Counted from the first letter of the stretch, positions 1 through 51,600 are shown. The stretch is 64,000 nt of DNA from Cristatella mucedo (GCA_009760855.2 WPIO01000014.1:2843501-2907500); one strand, 5' to 3'. Numbers and translations: made by a program. The notes: generated by a model not told the origin, from the sequence alone.

Positions 1-1597
1 CCTCTGGTACTTTCCGTATGCTCCAATTCGTTTTAGATCGTTTGTCTTCTGCTTACTGCCGGCAGTTTTACTACTTCACTATTCAAATTCTTCACGACTC
101 GAGCTCCAGAAAACAATGCCTGCAAGCCGAGCGTCGCTCTCTTTATGACTCAAAACAGTCATATTGTATGATTCTATGCAGAGCAGAGAAAGCCTTGCTA
201 CAGGCCAGCAGCGCCATTTATATCAGCAACTGTTTAACGTCGGTACTAGCGTCTCACCAGTTTTGAATTTAATTCCACTCGCATAAACATTCATAAAATA
301 AAAACAATACATTCAAAAGTATTCATCATATTGACTTCATAGAAGATGCCATCGCAATACCTTACTAAAATATGCTTGTCTATGCATAGCACGTAACTGA
401 GCACTTACTTTGTTTTCAAGATCAGGCTTTTGGTGCGGACGCTGCTTCTAGCGGCAGCTTCTAGTTCCACTCGAAGCCACGTCAGGCTTGCAGCTCGATG
501 CGACGTTCACGAGTCTGTTATATTGGGGCGAGAGCACACGGTTTCGCTTGCTTGATTTACCTCACGTGACTGGAGGTGCTGATCGTGGTTTCACACGTTC
601 GCGATTCTATTACCAGGAGCTGCCACTGTTCGATCGCACGGCCGAGTATCTGTCTTACATACCTCTAAGCTACTAACACAAATTGCCGTGCGGTTGTGCA
701 TTGTCACCTCTAACCATGTTACGCTTGTTATCATTGAGCATACCACCACTAAGCATTCGATCATGCTTCCTTTGCAGCACATGTAAAGTGTCTAGAAAGA
801 AACTACGTACTCTGAGGTTGCTTCCAATGACTAAGTCAGCAAGAGTCCTAATGTAATGGGTCGATAACGTCTAGGGTAATGCAGCAAAACAGAAGTAAAA
901 AGGTATGAATAAGTACGATTTGCTCCCGCCCAAAAGATTTCCGAGAGCTGCGGTTGCCGCTCATTTATTATCGAGGATAGTTAACTAATGGCGTATATTC
1001 TTGCCAATTCTCGCAACGTTGTCGTCAGGAGCTCCTGCTAAAATCGCAAGGGAGGTGACAGTGGTAGACAAGCTCCCACACTGTCTAGGCTGTGTGCTCA
1101 AGGGAAGTGCTGAGTTGTGCATCTAACGAGCTAAGGATGCTCTTGATTAAAATAATCTGACGCTGCTTCGTAAGCTTTGGCTACTGAGCCTGAAAGATGA
1201 CGCTGCCAGTGGCAGAGCTATGGAATGAGAATTGAGGAGTCAGTTGCCCTCTTAGAGTGCTGAGGGGGACGGCAGCGACCTGGGTCGCCCCTATATTGAT
1301 AGCCAGGGTATCAGCTGCTACAGGTGCAGTCTGGTAGTTGCAGTTTTGTCAGTCCGCTTTATTTACAAAAATTCGCTGAGCTCAGATTGCAGCCGTTGAT
1401 CAACCTCCAAGTGCGTGTCAAATAAACTCTATCGTTGTTAGCTATATTTTTTTATTATTAATTTTTATTTTATTTTTCATATTTTCTTTTATAATTTTCC
1501 GAGTCTTGCCCCCACATAAAATCCTAGCTCCACCCTAGAACTCAACCGTAATCAGGTCGTTCTTTAACAGGATTTTTTAAGCAAGAAAGTGTCAAAC
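1..1597. other. No gene recognised
   Basis: Small frames only. Nothing matches the missing C-terminal exons of gene A on the minus strand. AT-rich stretch at 1441-1500. Confidence 0.5.
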
Positions 1598-1930
1598 ACC
1601 AATGGCTTACTTTATGCGAGTTCAAAAAAGAGATAGGGCAATAGTCGCTTCAATTCAGCCTTGTTATTGATACATACTTCATTATTTCCAGACTTCTCTG
1701 TTCCCTGTGATCCTCGTGGTCCTTGTGGTCCTCGATCGAATAATTCAGAGTACACCTCGAAGGAAAAGTATTGAATTGGTCTGTGGATCTGCCATTTTAC
1801 TTATCTTTATCCGAGCTCATTCTCATTAAAAACCAGCAGCATTAAATTGCGTCGATGCAGAACAATTTAAAAGGAAACACCTGCATGACTCGTAATTTTT
1901 TATCTAAACTGAATTGCCGGGCTTTTTCTG
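1598..1930 (+). repeat. Unclassified interspersed repeat, copy 1
   Basis: TTACTTTATGCGAGTTCAA, TACTTCATTATTTCCAGAC, then CTGTTCCCTGTGATCCTCGT and CCAGCAGCATTAAATTG. The same order is found at 62695-63000 and 63344-63560. GTGGTCCT words are repeated in it like a small minisatellite. Confidence 0.7.
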
Positions 1931-2394
1931 CTTTCTAATGGCTCCAGCTTCGTCTTCACTGTGTTATGCTTGCCGTCAGCCACGCAGGATAAAACTTTAT
2001 AAATCTCGAGGATGGAAGTCCAATGTATTAATCTGATGCAGACGTACTAGTGCCTTTAGATTATCGATGCTGTTTCTCCGTTATTCCGTTCCTGTCTGTG
2101 CAAGCCTTATCAATGCAATGCAATAGAGTAGCTAGTTCGACGATTCAACTGAAAATTAGCCTCTGGTCGATAAACATTTGTTTAGAGACTAGCGAGGCCG
2201 ATACTCGGACTCTGTGTCGAACTAGCTACCACCAGACCCCAACTTTTCCGGTCTACCGGTCAAATCTTGAGATAAAGTCTGCTTTAATGATCGCTATTTA
2301 GATTAGAAATTAACTTACAGCGTTTCTACTAGATTGCGCCCCGCCTGCAATTGGTGCATAACTCAGTGGCTTGTCTGATCTGTCTAAAAAAGGC

Positions 2395-2740
2395 GTAGTT
2401 GCCTACTTCTTCCTGAGCTTTACTGGTTTTCTATCAATCATCGAATCGATTTCAAGTTCCCCAGTCAGGTTGACAGGCCACATCCTTGGCTAGCATATGT
2501 CTACCTATTCGATCTCCTTGCTCCCTCACTGGGCTCTCGCACCTCTCGCTCATGAGCATCTGATTATTTTATTGGCAATTGCATTGAATTGAAATCTTTT
2601 GTTGATCGAGCCTACAGCTCGTATGCACTGGAAGTCTATAACTTGCTTTCGGGTAGGGTCACAATCAGCAATGACCTCGTACCCTTTAATTCTCAGCTAA
2701 GGACGCATCTGTTCTGGTCAGCTTTCACTTCGTAACAGCT
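2395..2740 (+). mobile_element. Degenerate L2-like C-terminal domain, plus strand
   Basis: Conceptual translation gives RIDFKF, PWLAYVYLFDLL, VDRAYSSYALEVYNLL and LRTHLFW, which line up with RIDFKVLSLTF ... PAYLSDLL ... GDRAFSSYAPTAWNSL ... FKTHLFR of the intact copies. Several frame breaks. Confidence 0.45.
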
Positions 2741-5013
2741 ATTTTGTATTTTGTTCAAGAGCTTTGCGTGCATACATGTACACAATTAATTGCATGTTAT
2801 TAGCTAGAAGCCTTATTAACTGGAGGCCCTGAGTGTCTTCATATATGCAACCTTGGTTATCAGTTCCCTTACAGCGAATTGAAGTGTCAGAGTAGAGCTG
2901 AATTTTGCTTGGGCTGTTACAACAATGAATAATTACTACTTTATTTTTTCTTAAACCAATATTAGTAGTAGTGATTAGTGTGTGTCGCTGAAAATTCCTA
3001 AAGCTGGTTTTATGGCTGCAAATTTCTCGCTCAGTCATTAGAATTGGTATCCGTGGACCACCAATTACTAATTTGAAGCAAAAGAATCTCCAGCTTTACT
3101 GCAATTCAAAAATGCAATATTTATTAAATGCGCCTTCAACTTGGATCACTCATTTTGCGATATTTTTAGCCAAATCCCTAAAACGTTCGAATTGACTTGG
3201 GGCTTTGTAGTGCAAGCTGCCAAGGAAGCTAATTAGGGTCACGAAAAGTAACACTCGCCACCAGACACGTAAACGTGGCCTTATGTCACGCATTAGCGGC
3301 CTTGCGTGCCTTATTGACCGCTTGAGAGACCCTCGGAGTTATGTGTTCACGCTCAAGCAACTAAGGTTCATTTCGATAGAACAAAATCGCTGCTACTTTT
3401 CCGGTGCCTTCGAATCAAAGTTTTTAAGTACTAGCTCTGCCTCGAAGCTTCGTGCGATGGGCTACAGATCTGGTCGAGTCACTTCTTGATGGCTAGATAT
3501 AAATCTCGTCTTTCTTCATTCCTTATTCGTGAAATCCACCATCATTATCATTACTCTTTTGAGTAATGCAAGCCCTTCGATGCACATTTTAAAGCAGCAG
3601 CTGACTGTTAGACTGGTAGCGATTGAAAGCAGCCGACTGGTAGACTGGTAGCGATCAGACAAGCCGGTCTTTCCTCCTACCTTCGAAGGCCTTAATAAAG
3701 ACTTGCTCTGGGCTGACAGAATATATAGAAAAATATCAGAAGTACTTGATCAAATAGAACAATAAAACTGCGCCAATCAGCATCCGTCTTAGATTCAAAT
3801 CTGGTGGTAAGAGTTCTAGCTTGCATTGAGCTCAGGCTTGAACATTCTGTGTACAAATCATCGTAACCTTCCGTGATAAAACTGTACAACCTTTATCTCT
3901 GGTCTCGCCAAGAAACCAGCTTTGAACGTTGCCACACGTAGATCAGAGAGAAACTCTTTCAAACGGTACTCAAAGACTGTCGGCTCCTTATCTAGAGCTT
4001 AAACAAATAGTTTCGTAAGGCACCTTAGGGCCATCATTTGCTTCCAATTCAATTGATTGTCGCTCCCCAAAGAGAACTCGGTCCGCTAAGGCCTTTTCTG
4101 CTAGTTGTAACGTGCAAGGTGGCTCCTTCAATACTAAAAACGAAGATGAAAAAGACTTCTGATGAAAACCTATCCTAAGAGTTCCACCAGGAGTGCCGCT
4201 ATTTTGAACTTCCCGATGACTGCCCAGCCGAACTCATCATGCCTCGACCCGCGCAGCATGTCCGTGCCGCTGACATCATCCTCTTTGAGGTGCACTGAAT
4301 GAGCCAGAGGAAGAGAGACGGCTTCCCAAAATGGAGCAGCACGAGTTTTGAGGCTCCTGGTGGAGCTGTCAATGAAGAGGCGTGCCACTCTTTCTCATTT
4401 CAGGCGATTCCTATTGTTTTGCGCGGACTGCTCACATGGTGGCGGAAGCCCATGCAGCCCATGGGAGAATAAGCTTAGGAAAGCTAGTGACAAATTCCCT
4501 AAGCGACCTAGATACTTTCATCGAGAACTTTCGATGCTTAAGCCTAGACTTCCAAAGCTCGGCATGGGACTGGTGAGACCAAGATTGCTGATCGAGTAGT
4601 TCAGGTCGTTTTGATCGGAGTAGCGTGAGTTTCTCTCCTCAGCTCCGCGTCTGAAATTCTCATTTGGATACAGGATGTCTTATCTGACTCGCTGCTCTCT
4701 TCGGAAAACGGCTTCTCAGGAGCTGGTACAGGAAGTTCAGGAAAATACGGCACCCGGGTGATTTATGACTAAAGTTCTAAATATGTGATGAGTGCATTTC
4801 CACTCGGAAGAAGTTGCATTTGCTTGAGCTGTGCATGGGTTGCTGCCACTTATGAGAACGGCCAACTTTTGTACTCTCTGCATTATTCTACACGAGGACA
4901 CAGCTAAATTGTATTTACGAATCACGATGATAGAATTAATTCCAACTTAATTTATTCTACTCGTGACTAAGCATTTATAACCTGCGATTTTGAGATACCC
5001 TTTCCTATCTTAC
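2741..5013. other. No gene recognised
   Basis: Short frames without splice or family support. Near 3600-3660 the words GACTGGTAGCGAT and CAGCCGACTGGTAGACTG form a small direct repeat. Confidence 0.45.
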
Positions 5014-5152
5014 CCACAGAAGCTTTCTTGTAGCAATCACAGTAAAATGAGGCTCCCAGCATTCGTTCTTTTCTGTGACAGGCCTGCCGCACTTAGTCTC
5101 GTACACCTCACAGTAATACCAGGTAATTTCATTGAGCTTTTTTCGCATGTGT
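5014..5152 (-). CDS. Candidate cysteine-rich exon, function unknown
   Basis: A possible exon between acceptor-like aatttatcaag and donor GTAAGA. It reads HMRKKLNEITWYYCEVYETK then CGRPVTEKNECWEPHFTVIA and TRKLLW. Codon composition and the C-x(6)-C-x(9)-C pattern look protein-like, vaguely like a secreted cystine-knot domain, but I recognise no family. It sits on the same strand, 600 bases past gene A exon 12, with a phase that does not fit directly to it. It could be an exon of gene A via a missing exon, a separate gene, or chance. Confidence 0.35.
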
Positions 5153-5766
5153 CTTGATAAATTAGCCAAAGAAGTAAGCAAATGCAACGACAGAAGGATT
5201 GCAACCGGTTTGTGCCATCTTAGGAAAATGCAGATGATGTTAATCAGGAAGTAATAATATATTTGTCAATTGTTAATGCTTAGAACAACTGATGGATGCC
5301 TTTCCTAAAATAGTTCATGTAGTAGTGAACATATAAAAGCGGACATAATAAAATACTGAATCGCTTCAAGTTTGTTGTTGCAAATTTGACTGATTTCTAC
5401 AACTGGGTGATTTAAACATATGGTTATGTGGTAATTATAAATTACAAACCGAAAATATGAAAAGTTTGATTTAACGCAACAAACCTTGGGCATAGCTGTA
5501 TCTGAACTATTCTTGATAACAAGTGTAATTCAAAAATAGCCCTAGCATAGTCACAAAAGCAAAGTTTTTAGTGGAACAACGATCACGTTTTCTTTACCTT
5601 TGAAGCAAGAGCAACAGGAAAATTTAATTTCTACCATGGAACAAAGGTACAAATATTCTGAGCGAAGGATTTCAATGACATTTAAAGCGTTTAAAAACTT
5701 ACTCATTTACTGTGCACGAATCGATCATTGAAATATTCTTCTCCAGGAAAACGACGTACTTCTCAC

Positions 5767-44265
<38,499 letters not shown>

Positions 44266-44760
44266 TCCGGAATCTGTAGAGCAGGCAGCCTTCGCTCGCG
44301 CACCAGCCTCAGCAAGGACTGCATGGAACAGCCGAGTATTTGAACCCGCTCGACATTAACACGCATGTTAGCATCCGCCAGAAGATTAGACTGGCGCGTA
44401 TAATGGAATGAGCGAAACCTTTGGAGCAAGATGGAGGGTGCGTGCTGTCCTATGCCAACGGGCTTCGCGAAATTGCACTGAAGCACGAAGTACGAGGCAG
44501 AACCTCGCTCCGCTAGGCACGGCGCGGCTGTGCCGGCATTTACAGAAGACACTAGGGCAGCTGTCGTGAGCTTTTCACTCAGCGAGCTCGAAATCGAGCG
44601 TGTAGCAGCACGTTGGACAAGCATGCTCCGATGGTACCCAGAATGGCAGCCGAAGCAGTAGCCATGTTTGGTCGTTATCTCTCGCCTCTAACGTTGTCAG
44701 CAGTGAGCCGAGGAGGCTGCAGCATGGCGTGGACGGCCCTAGCCAATGCAAATTAGATCC
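44266..44760 (-). promoter_or_regulatory. CpG-rich 5' region of gene A
   Basis: Upstream of the gene A start codon the DNA is visibly richer in CG dinucleotides than the surrounding introns. It contains a CCAAT box overlapping the octamer ATGCAAAT at about 44743-44753 and no TATA box at an obvious place. A 34-bp sequence beginning AATGGCAGCCGAAGCAGTAG occurs here (44642) and again 198 bp further on (44840). The transcription start cannot be set from sequence alone. Confidence 0.4.
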
Positions 44761-44873
44761 GTTGCTGCTTCCTCTTGTACTGCTTCCTCTTGTACTGCTT
44801 CACTTGGCTGTTACTTAAGCAACCTGTGCCGCTACGCAAAATGGCAGCCGAAGCAGTAGCCATGTTTGGTCGT
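44642..44873. repeat. Exact 34-bp direct repeat near the gene A promoter
   Basis: The same 34 bases occur at 44642-44675 and 44840-44873. Each copy holds an ATG in good context on the plus strand (MAAEAVAMFGR) and another on the minus strand (MATASAAI). Between them lies CTTCCTCTTGTACTG repeated in tandem (about 44765-44800). It may be a duplicated start region of a divergent transcript, or just a local duplication. Confidence 0.75.
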
Positions 44874-44879
44874 AAGCCC

Positions 44880-47369
44880 ACGTTCGGTCATAATCTTATA
44901 AATTGCAATAACAGCAAACCAGACAATGTTGTTTTCCGGTCCTACAAGTCGGCGTCGCCAAAAATCAATCACGAGTCGGAATTTTAATGAAGGTAAATTG
45001 TAAGGCAGTGATCCGAAGCGATGATGCATTACACTGACACTGTGGCTTGGTGCCAGAGTTCTGAAACCGCTAATCCCCCTCACCATAATCTAGCACCGGT
45101 AAATACTGAACTGCGATTCACTAGCATCAGCCATAAGCATTTCGGCGACCACCACAGAGGTCATTGCTGTAATATTTGCCGTTACTTCTAACATCATTTA
45201 CCTGCAAAGCCAGCGCTTTGCGAAAAATAGAAATGGAAAATCATGCACCTCATCTCAAAATTTGAAATTGTGTATGGCAACGAAAATAGCGCCCAAACAC
45301 AATGAAGCTGATCCGGGGGGCTCAAGTAAACGCAAGGGCACTGATACCACAGGGGTAGAGAGATTACTGCGTAGGTCTGCTACTCGGTAATACATCAACT
45401 GCCTGCTAAAGGTGAACTGACCTAAAGATTAAAACTATGCCGAGACAAAGGGATGTTGAATTTTACGAGACGAGCGATATAGATCGCTCCCGCTAAGCAT
45501 GCAGGCTGTGGCCTGGACCTGGTCCGGTAGGCATTTTAACGTCCTCTTGGTCTAGACGCCAGTAATCTGACTCGACTAGCTGTAACGTGACGGCTGCGTG
45601 CATTGGCAGTGCGGACGAACTAAGAAGCTCTTATATTTACTCGCCAACGATCAAACGTATCAGGCGCCAAATAGACTATTCGCGGTAGAATGCCTCAGTG
45701 TATGAGGCCATGACACAACAAGTCACTGAAAGGCTGGGTGACATAGGGAGTGGGTGTGGCCCAACGTAGGGCTCGTAGATGACCCGAAGTTTATCTTGGT
45801 CCACGGGCAGCGTGGCCAGGTCAAGAAAGTCCACGGCTTAAGCTATTGTTTTAGTGACGAATCAGTCTACCAGTTGTGATATTTCGAGAGTGGGCGCAGC
45901 GATAAGTCTAACGACGGGACCATATGTATTTCCAAATGAGAGATCCCGGCGACAACCACGAGGTGTGACAGCACACTGCCCATGACATTTAGCCGGCCGG
46001 TAACGTGATGCAGCTGTGCTGAATGAGCTGGTGGAGCAAGAAACAAACGGACGGTGAACGGATAGCAACAACTGATAAGCTGAATGCGTGAATTGCAGAC
46101 TCTGGATGTCGGTCATTTTTTGAAAACTGAACAACGATAAAAACTGAACAAATACTTGTAATAACGGCGCCAAATAAACCAGCCGAATTATGGCGGTTAG
46201 TTGTAATTCCGATTATGCGATTATACGACAGTTTCTTGATAGGGCCATATACAAAGTTGCCGCCCTGAGATAGGCTTGAGTCAGAATTTGAGACTCGGGG
46301 CAATTGGAGTTGATGTGAGCTCGGGGCCGAACTGGTTGTTGGAGTAGGCCATGACCGCTGTTGAACGCTTTGACCGTCCGGTGCTGTCGAATAGAGTCAT
46401 ATGCGTTATGGATACAGACTCGATATGCTGTGGTATGAGCGCTAGTCATCCCTGCCGAGTTTCTGCTAAATTCGGCATACATGCGTGAATTGGGGCGGTG
46501 CCTACGAGTAGCTAGCCGTGTTACAAGATTCAGACGTCACCGGTATTGGTCGTGCTTCAGCTGAGGCTAGCACCGTCACGAGTGCTGCGTTTGCGGTCTA
46601 CTCCTGACCGGACGTGGAAGCTGCACAGCGAGCGTTTGCAACATACTCATAGGACGCCCGAAGCTTACTGAAATTCCGTGCACTACGACAACCGATATAT
46701 TAGTAGCGGTTAGTCAATCATGATGGCTCAGAACCAGTTGCAACCATAATTGTTGATTAGGCGGCATAAATGCCGAAGTCTTGTAACTGGCAGTGAGATG
46801 AGCCTGAGGCTTTGGCCGGGCAGTTTAGCGGTGCACTGTGCACCGTTCGTGACTTGTAATACTTTATGGTTGTTGCTAGAAACGCATAGCCTCCGTGACT
46901 GTCAATTATAATACTCTAAACTAAGAACGTGGGCTTGTTGCAGAAAAGAACAAGCGCTCCTCACTTTTGCCTAAATCCCTTACATGCAGCGCACTTGGGC
47001 ATATCGAGGCTGTGACTAGCTGTGACTCACAAGCCGTGCTTCGAGGCACTAGCTTTACTAAAATTTGTCGGGCATCGGCAGGAACCCACCGTTACGAGCA
47101 CTGCTCTGTGGCCCAATGACTTTAGTGAGAAGCCGCAACAGTGCCGTAGCAATAGTAGAATCATTGAAGGCCCTATAATCCCCGTAGGGGCCTTAGATAA
47201 CGTAAGGCCTACGAATCATGGAAGGCCCCGTAAGGCCTACGGCGTGCATTATTCAGCGGCGACGCATTTAAGTTGCTGGAAGCGAGAAATAATCGATTGT
47301 AATGGATTCTAAAGTTTGGTCTTTGTCGCTAGAAGGTCGGAAGGATCCAACTGGCATTCTTTAGCTCGC
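44880..47369. other. Intergenic sequence with a GGCC-rich inverted repeat
   Basis: No gene recognised. At 47170-47250 the words GTAGGGGCCTTA, GTAAGGCCTACG (twice) and AAGGCCCCGTAAGG make an imperfect inverted repeat. Confidence 0.4.
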
Positions 47370-47505
47370 GGATCTTAGCCCAGGGGTAAGGTGCTCACTC
47401 TACATGACCCGGGTCGTGGGTTCTAGTCCTGCAGTGGTCGATCCCTTATTGGCCCATGCAAGCGGTGGCTGTGGCTATATAAATGAGGTTGTTAAATCAG
47501 CTTAC
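47370..47505 (+). mobile_element. tRNA-derived SINE, type 2
   Basis: TTAGCCCAGGGGTAAGGTGC (A box) and GGTCGTGGGTTCTAGTCC (B box) are followed by CCCATGCAAGCGGTGGCTGT and GTTGTTAAATCAGCT, the same body as the copy at 35 kb. Confidence 0.7.
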
Positions 47506-47604
47506 CTTTTCGTAGTGCCCGTACCGGGCGGGCCCATGCGATTCCCCCGCACCGTACCAGGAACCGGAGGTGCCGGTTGGCTGTGTAGCAAGGCTGAATA
47601 GGCT

Positions 47605-47715
<111 letters not shown>

Positions 47716-48661
47716 TGAGCAGTACCCTGCATAATGGCAGCCAAAGGGAGCCAAGCTGAAAATTAGAGGAGCGTCGCGGCAACGTTTACAGCAAGGTTAA
47801 AATGCGAAACAAAGTCGGAGCTGGGATACATAATAGCTGCTACGGCAAAGCGTCAGGAAAGGGGCTTTTCGAGCACTAAGCCAACGACTATAATCTGGTT
47901 TCCGAACGATGCGAGTGGCTCCCACTTTGTAGCATACACGTGACTCCCTAAAATATTAGAGCGGGCTACTTTGCTGGCCGGTAAGGCGCAGATTCGCGAA
48001 ACCCCTCTACCAAAGAATGCCTGCCCGATTTTCGGTCAGCCGTGCTCAGACTAGGACTGTCCGTAGCTAGGACGCTGGGCGACGCCGCAATGCGCACACC
48101 GGAGATAGAAGGCAATTGCATGGTCGGGCCCTGTGCCCAACTTGTTGTCAATGCGAATAGATCCGAACACCGTCCGGGGTCTACGGGCTGGGTCGCCTAG
48201 CCGAGCGGAAGAAGTAGAAACGGCGCTCCACCTGGAAGAAAGCCGGCCACATCGGTAGGTCCAGTCGGACAAGCCTCGTGGGCGGCCTAAAGAAAAAAGT
48301 CTAGGAAAGGTCTACGGTCTACTTTATGAACCGAGATCGGCCCCCTTCGTCGACGGACTGCCCTGAAGGGGTTGAATTGCCGTTGCCGAACTCGGGGTTG
48401 GCCTGTAGGAGCACTCCCCTGGCGAGCTGTCGGCTAGCACATCCGGCTGGAAATCAACCAGGAAGTGGCAGGGAACCGCTCGAGCCGCAGCCGGTCCGGA
48501 TGCCAGAAGGCATCCTAACCGAACGCCGCAGCGGCGGCGTGGGTCGGCAGCCAGAGCGCCCGATTGACGCTGCAGCGGAAGCGCCGCTGCAGATGAGCTT
48601 CGGCAGCTGGCATCCAGCGCCGCAGCCGGATAGTCCACCGCCATGTCGGCTCGCAGCCTAC

Positions 48662-48809
48662 CCTTTCTTTTTTCGCCGCGCTGTGGCATAACGGTCGACT
48701 TCCACGTATGGGCGTTTTTAATCCTCGGTAGGCGAACGTTCTCTGCCATTTTCTTCTTGAGCGTGTTGATGAGAGCGTCTTCCGGTCTTCTCCACAGAGA
48801 CTTTTTCAT
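48662..48809 (-). CDS. Candidate first exon in a CpG-rich region
   Basis: The frame starts MKKSLWRRPEDALINTLKKK and continues MAENVRLPRIKNAHTWKST to KRKG, where a donor-like GTAGGC stands at 48661-48656. Upstream on the minus strand (48810-49320) the DNA is clearly GC- and CG-rich, as in a promoter. No downstream exon was found and no family is recognised. The opposite strand also has a 141-codon frame (48898-49323) over the same CpG-rich block. Confidence 0.3.
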
Positions 48810-49439
48810 CTTGGACTGGAAACGGACGCAACGACGGCGGTGGGTTGTCGAGAAGAGGTCGGCAGCGCCCGTTCCCTCTCGCGAAGCGTGACCCGCGGTG
48901 ACCCGAGCGCCGAGAAACGCGGACGCTCAGCGCTTCAGCGAATGTGGTCGGGGCAACAACGGCAACGTGATACGCGACCGCGAGTCTAGTGTGTCGGTGA
49001 CAAGTGTCCGCAGCTGCGACGCCGTGGTGACACGTTTTTACATTTCTCCGTGCTCGCTCGACGGCCGCTCAGAGAATGAGCCGACTGCCGTTCCGCCCGA
49101 TGTGGCTGGCATTGTTCTGCCGACAGGGTTATTGAAACAACGTTCGCGGTTCGCGAGAGCCGAAAGCGATTCTAACGAACTCATCGTGGCGGTTAGCTAC
49201 AATGCGGCCGCTTGCGAACAATACGCAGGCATAGCTTTCGGCGCTCTGGGACAAAGCTGCAAATTGCCACCTTCCTTTGCCAACAAGTGCTGCAAAATAG
49301 CTCCACCACAGAATAAATTATGAAAACGCACGCTAGCAGGCATGTGGGTAGTACAGGTACAATGTGGCTGTCACAGCAATAACTTGAGTACTTTTCTCGT
49401 GCGTTGAACGTGGCAAGCTGGTCTATTACAGTTTCTAAG

Positions 49440-50230
49440 TCAATACTTTCCAGTGGCTGTACATTACATAAGGGGCTTAATCAAGTATATTATAATTATT
49501 ATTATTATAAGCAGGACCAAAAGAGTGAAATTTACGTCGTCGTTACTGCACCGGACGTCGTCCGTTACATACATAGCAGAGAGCAGTCACAGGTGAAATT
49601 TGTCTGAGAAATTGATTCCTCCTAATGAGATATATAAAATATTCAATGCATTAAATCAAATATGAAAGCACTCAAGACTTGTTGAGGACTTTTCTTGACA
49701 CAGGTATCGTGTGGAAGGTTTTGGTCAGTGGCAAAAATCTCCAGGGCTCCGTACATGTGCAGAACAAAGTTAGGGTAATCGTAAAGAGCACTCCCAAGTT
49801 TCGAGCTTACAGCTTCAGTGACAGTATTCAGGACGTCGGCTGACTTATTTAGACATAATATAATCATTAATTGGGCTGAGAACTTGAGAGCACTTACGAA
49901 ACACGGTTATATGTAAATCCATGCTGTACGTTAGGTGTTATGACAATGTACCTTTGCTTTACGGTAAAGCACTTCGCAGCTGCAGTGTAGTTAGGTTCTG
50001 CCTTGCATACTAGCCAGGCTATTTGTACACTGACGTATGCGATGACTCTGCATATTATGAACCTTTTATCAAGTCGAACTAAAATAATCATTACTTGCCT
50101 TTAGTTCATATTTTCCAAAGCCTGGAACTTACTACCACCCGACTGATAGCAAGACATTCCTAGACTTGAAGGCATTAAAAAAGCTGCAATGCACATGTTT
50201 CTCACAGAATTTGCCGAGTCCTTGTGATTT
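49440..50230 (+). mobile_element. LINE tail and C-terminal scraps, plus strand
   Basis: GGGCTTAATCAAGTATATTA with (ATT)n at 49466-49506 is a LINE/SINE tail. Around 50100 the words CTTTAGTTCATATTTTCCAA and AAGCCTGGAACT match the AFSSYSPKAW region at 32030. The DNA between holds nothing recognised. Confidence 0.35.
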
Positions 50231-50318
50231 TAACCTCGTTTGGTCCTGCGAGCAAGGCTGGGCTTGTTACCACTAACCTTACGGTCACGCTTCTTTGACA
50301 GAATATGCAAACTGCCTA

Positions 50319-50328
50319 GAGAGAGAGG

Positions 50329-50390
<62 letters not shown>
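50319..50390. repeat. (GA)n microsatellite
   Basis: About 70 bases, interrupted near its start by GGGA and AAAG. Confidence 0.95.
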
Positions 50391-50393
<3 letters not shown>

Positions 50394-50939
50394 ATTGTCT
50401 ACTGGTGCTACGTAAATGGATTGTGATTGTTATTATTATTGGGGCTATTGTAGCAATTTCCACTTTCTAGAGCATCTTAACTAAATGGTTTCTCGGATAA
50501 AAATATCGATTCATGATACTCGAGGTTGGTAAATGTCCAAATGGTACGATTCTATCTGACCTAGACCACCTGGCTCAAGAAAACTAAGCTAGATTGATAT
50601 ATCAAACCTTAAGATTCCATTACACTAGCTGTTCTGGTCAGCTATATTTAGGCAGTCATAGATTTGGCCTGCTACTGGTCAATCTCAGTGGGCTGAGAAA
50701 TCCGTAAACGTATTAATCCCCCAGTCAAATGATTACTAGTCGTCAGAGCCCTATTCCTAATATCCTACTTCTACGATGCTCAGATCTGTTGCTGCCATGC
50801 ATTACAAGCATATTAAATATGTCTTTAGCCTCAGGTCCTGTCCCTGCCTATTTCAAAACATGCCGTTTGTTAGGCCGTTAACTAAGAAAGCAGCACTATA
50901 CTGAGGGGACTCAGGCAGCTTCCGTCCAGCCGCCCCTCT

Positions 50940-51600
50940 CCCATTCCTATGAAAGACACTGGAACGAGTTGTGGCAGAAAAAATGAACTCTTAAATTGAG
51001 ACATCGAACCGTGCAACTAAGTTCTTCCTGTTTGTGTTTAGAGCTAATCACTTCGCAGAATCAGCATTGCTAAGGGTGTAGCTTCTCAAGAATACAGACT
51101 TGTGTAAAGTCTTTCTGCCCGATCTTTCTACAGAATTCGATACTATTGATCAAAAAGTCCTTCTTGAGCGTCTCGCATCTCGCCAAGGCATCACTGGCAC
51201 TGCACGGTAATGCATGCTTCAGGTCCTATATCAGTGGGAGACTCCAGAGTATTGATGTGAATGGAAAAAGACTTTACGAGGAACCAATTAAGTACGGGGT
51301 AGTAGCTCAGGGCGCTGTGATCGGTCCGCGTCTTTTCAGAGTCTATGCTCCCTCGCTTGCTGATATGATCGCCAGGCACAATTTAGCCTTTGACTTCTAT
51401 GCAGAGAACACTCAGTTGTATTCGGCGAGTGGCTCAATCGTTCAGCCGGAAAGCCAGTTCACTAAATATATTAAGGTTGGCTGATCTTAAAGCCTCACTA
51501 ACAGCATTAATTCGCTGGAAAGATAAACTAATGATGCTCGATTTCGGCGAGTGGCTCCGTCGTTCAACCGGAAAAATGGCGGCAGAAGTACCTTTCTAGC
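50940..51600 (+). mobile_element. L2-like RT palm fragment, plus strand
   Basis: LPDLSTEFDTIDQKVLLERL, CFRSYISGRLQSIDVNGK, then AVIGPRLFRVYAPSLADMI and FDFYAENTQLY. The active-site YADD has become YAEN. A short part (the SIVQPE/FGEWL region) is duplicated downstream. Confidence 0.75.
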
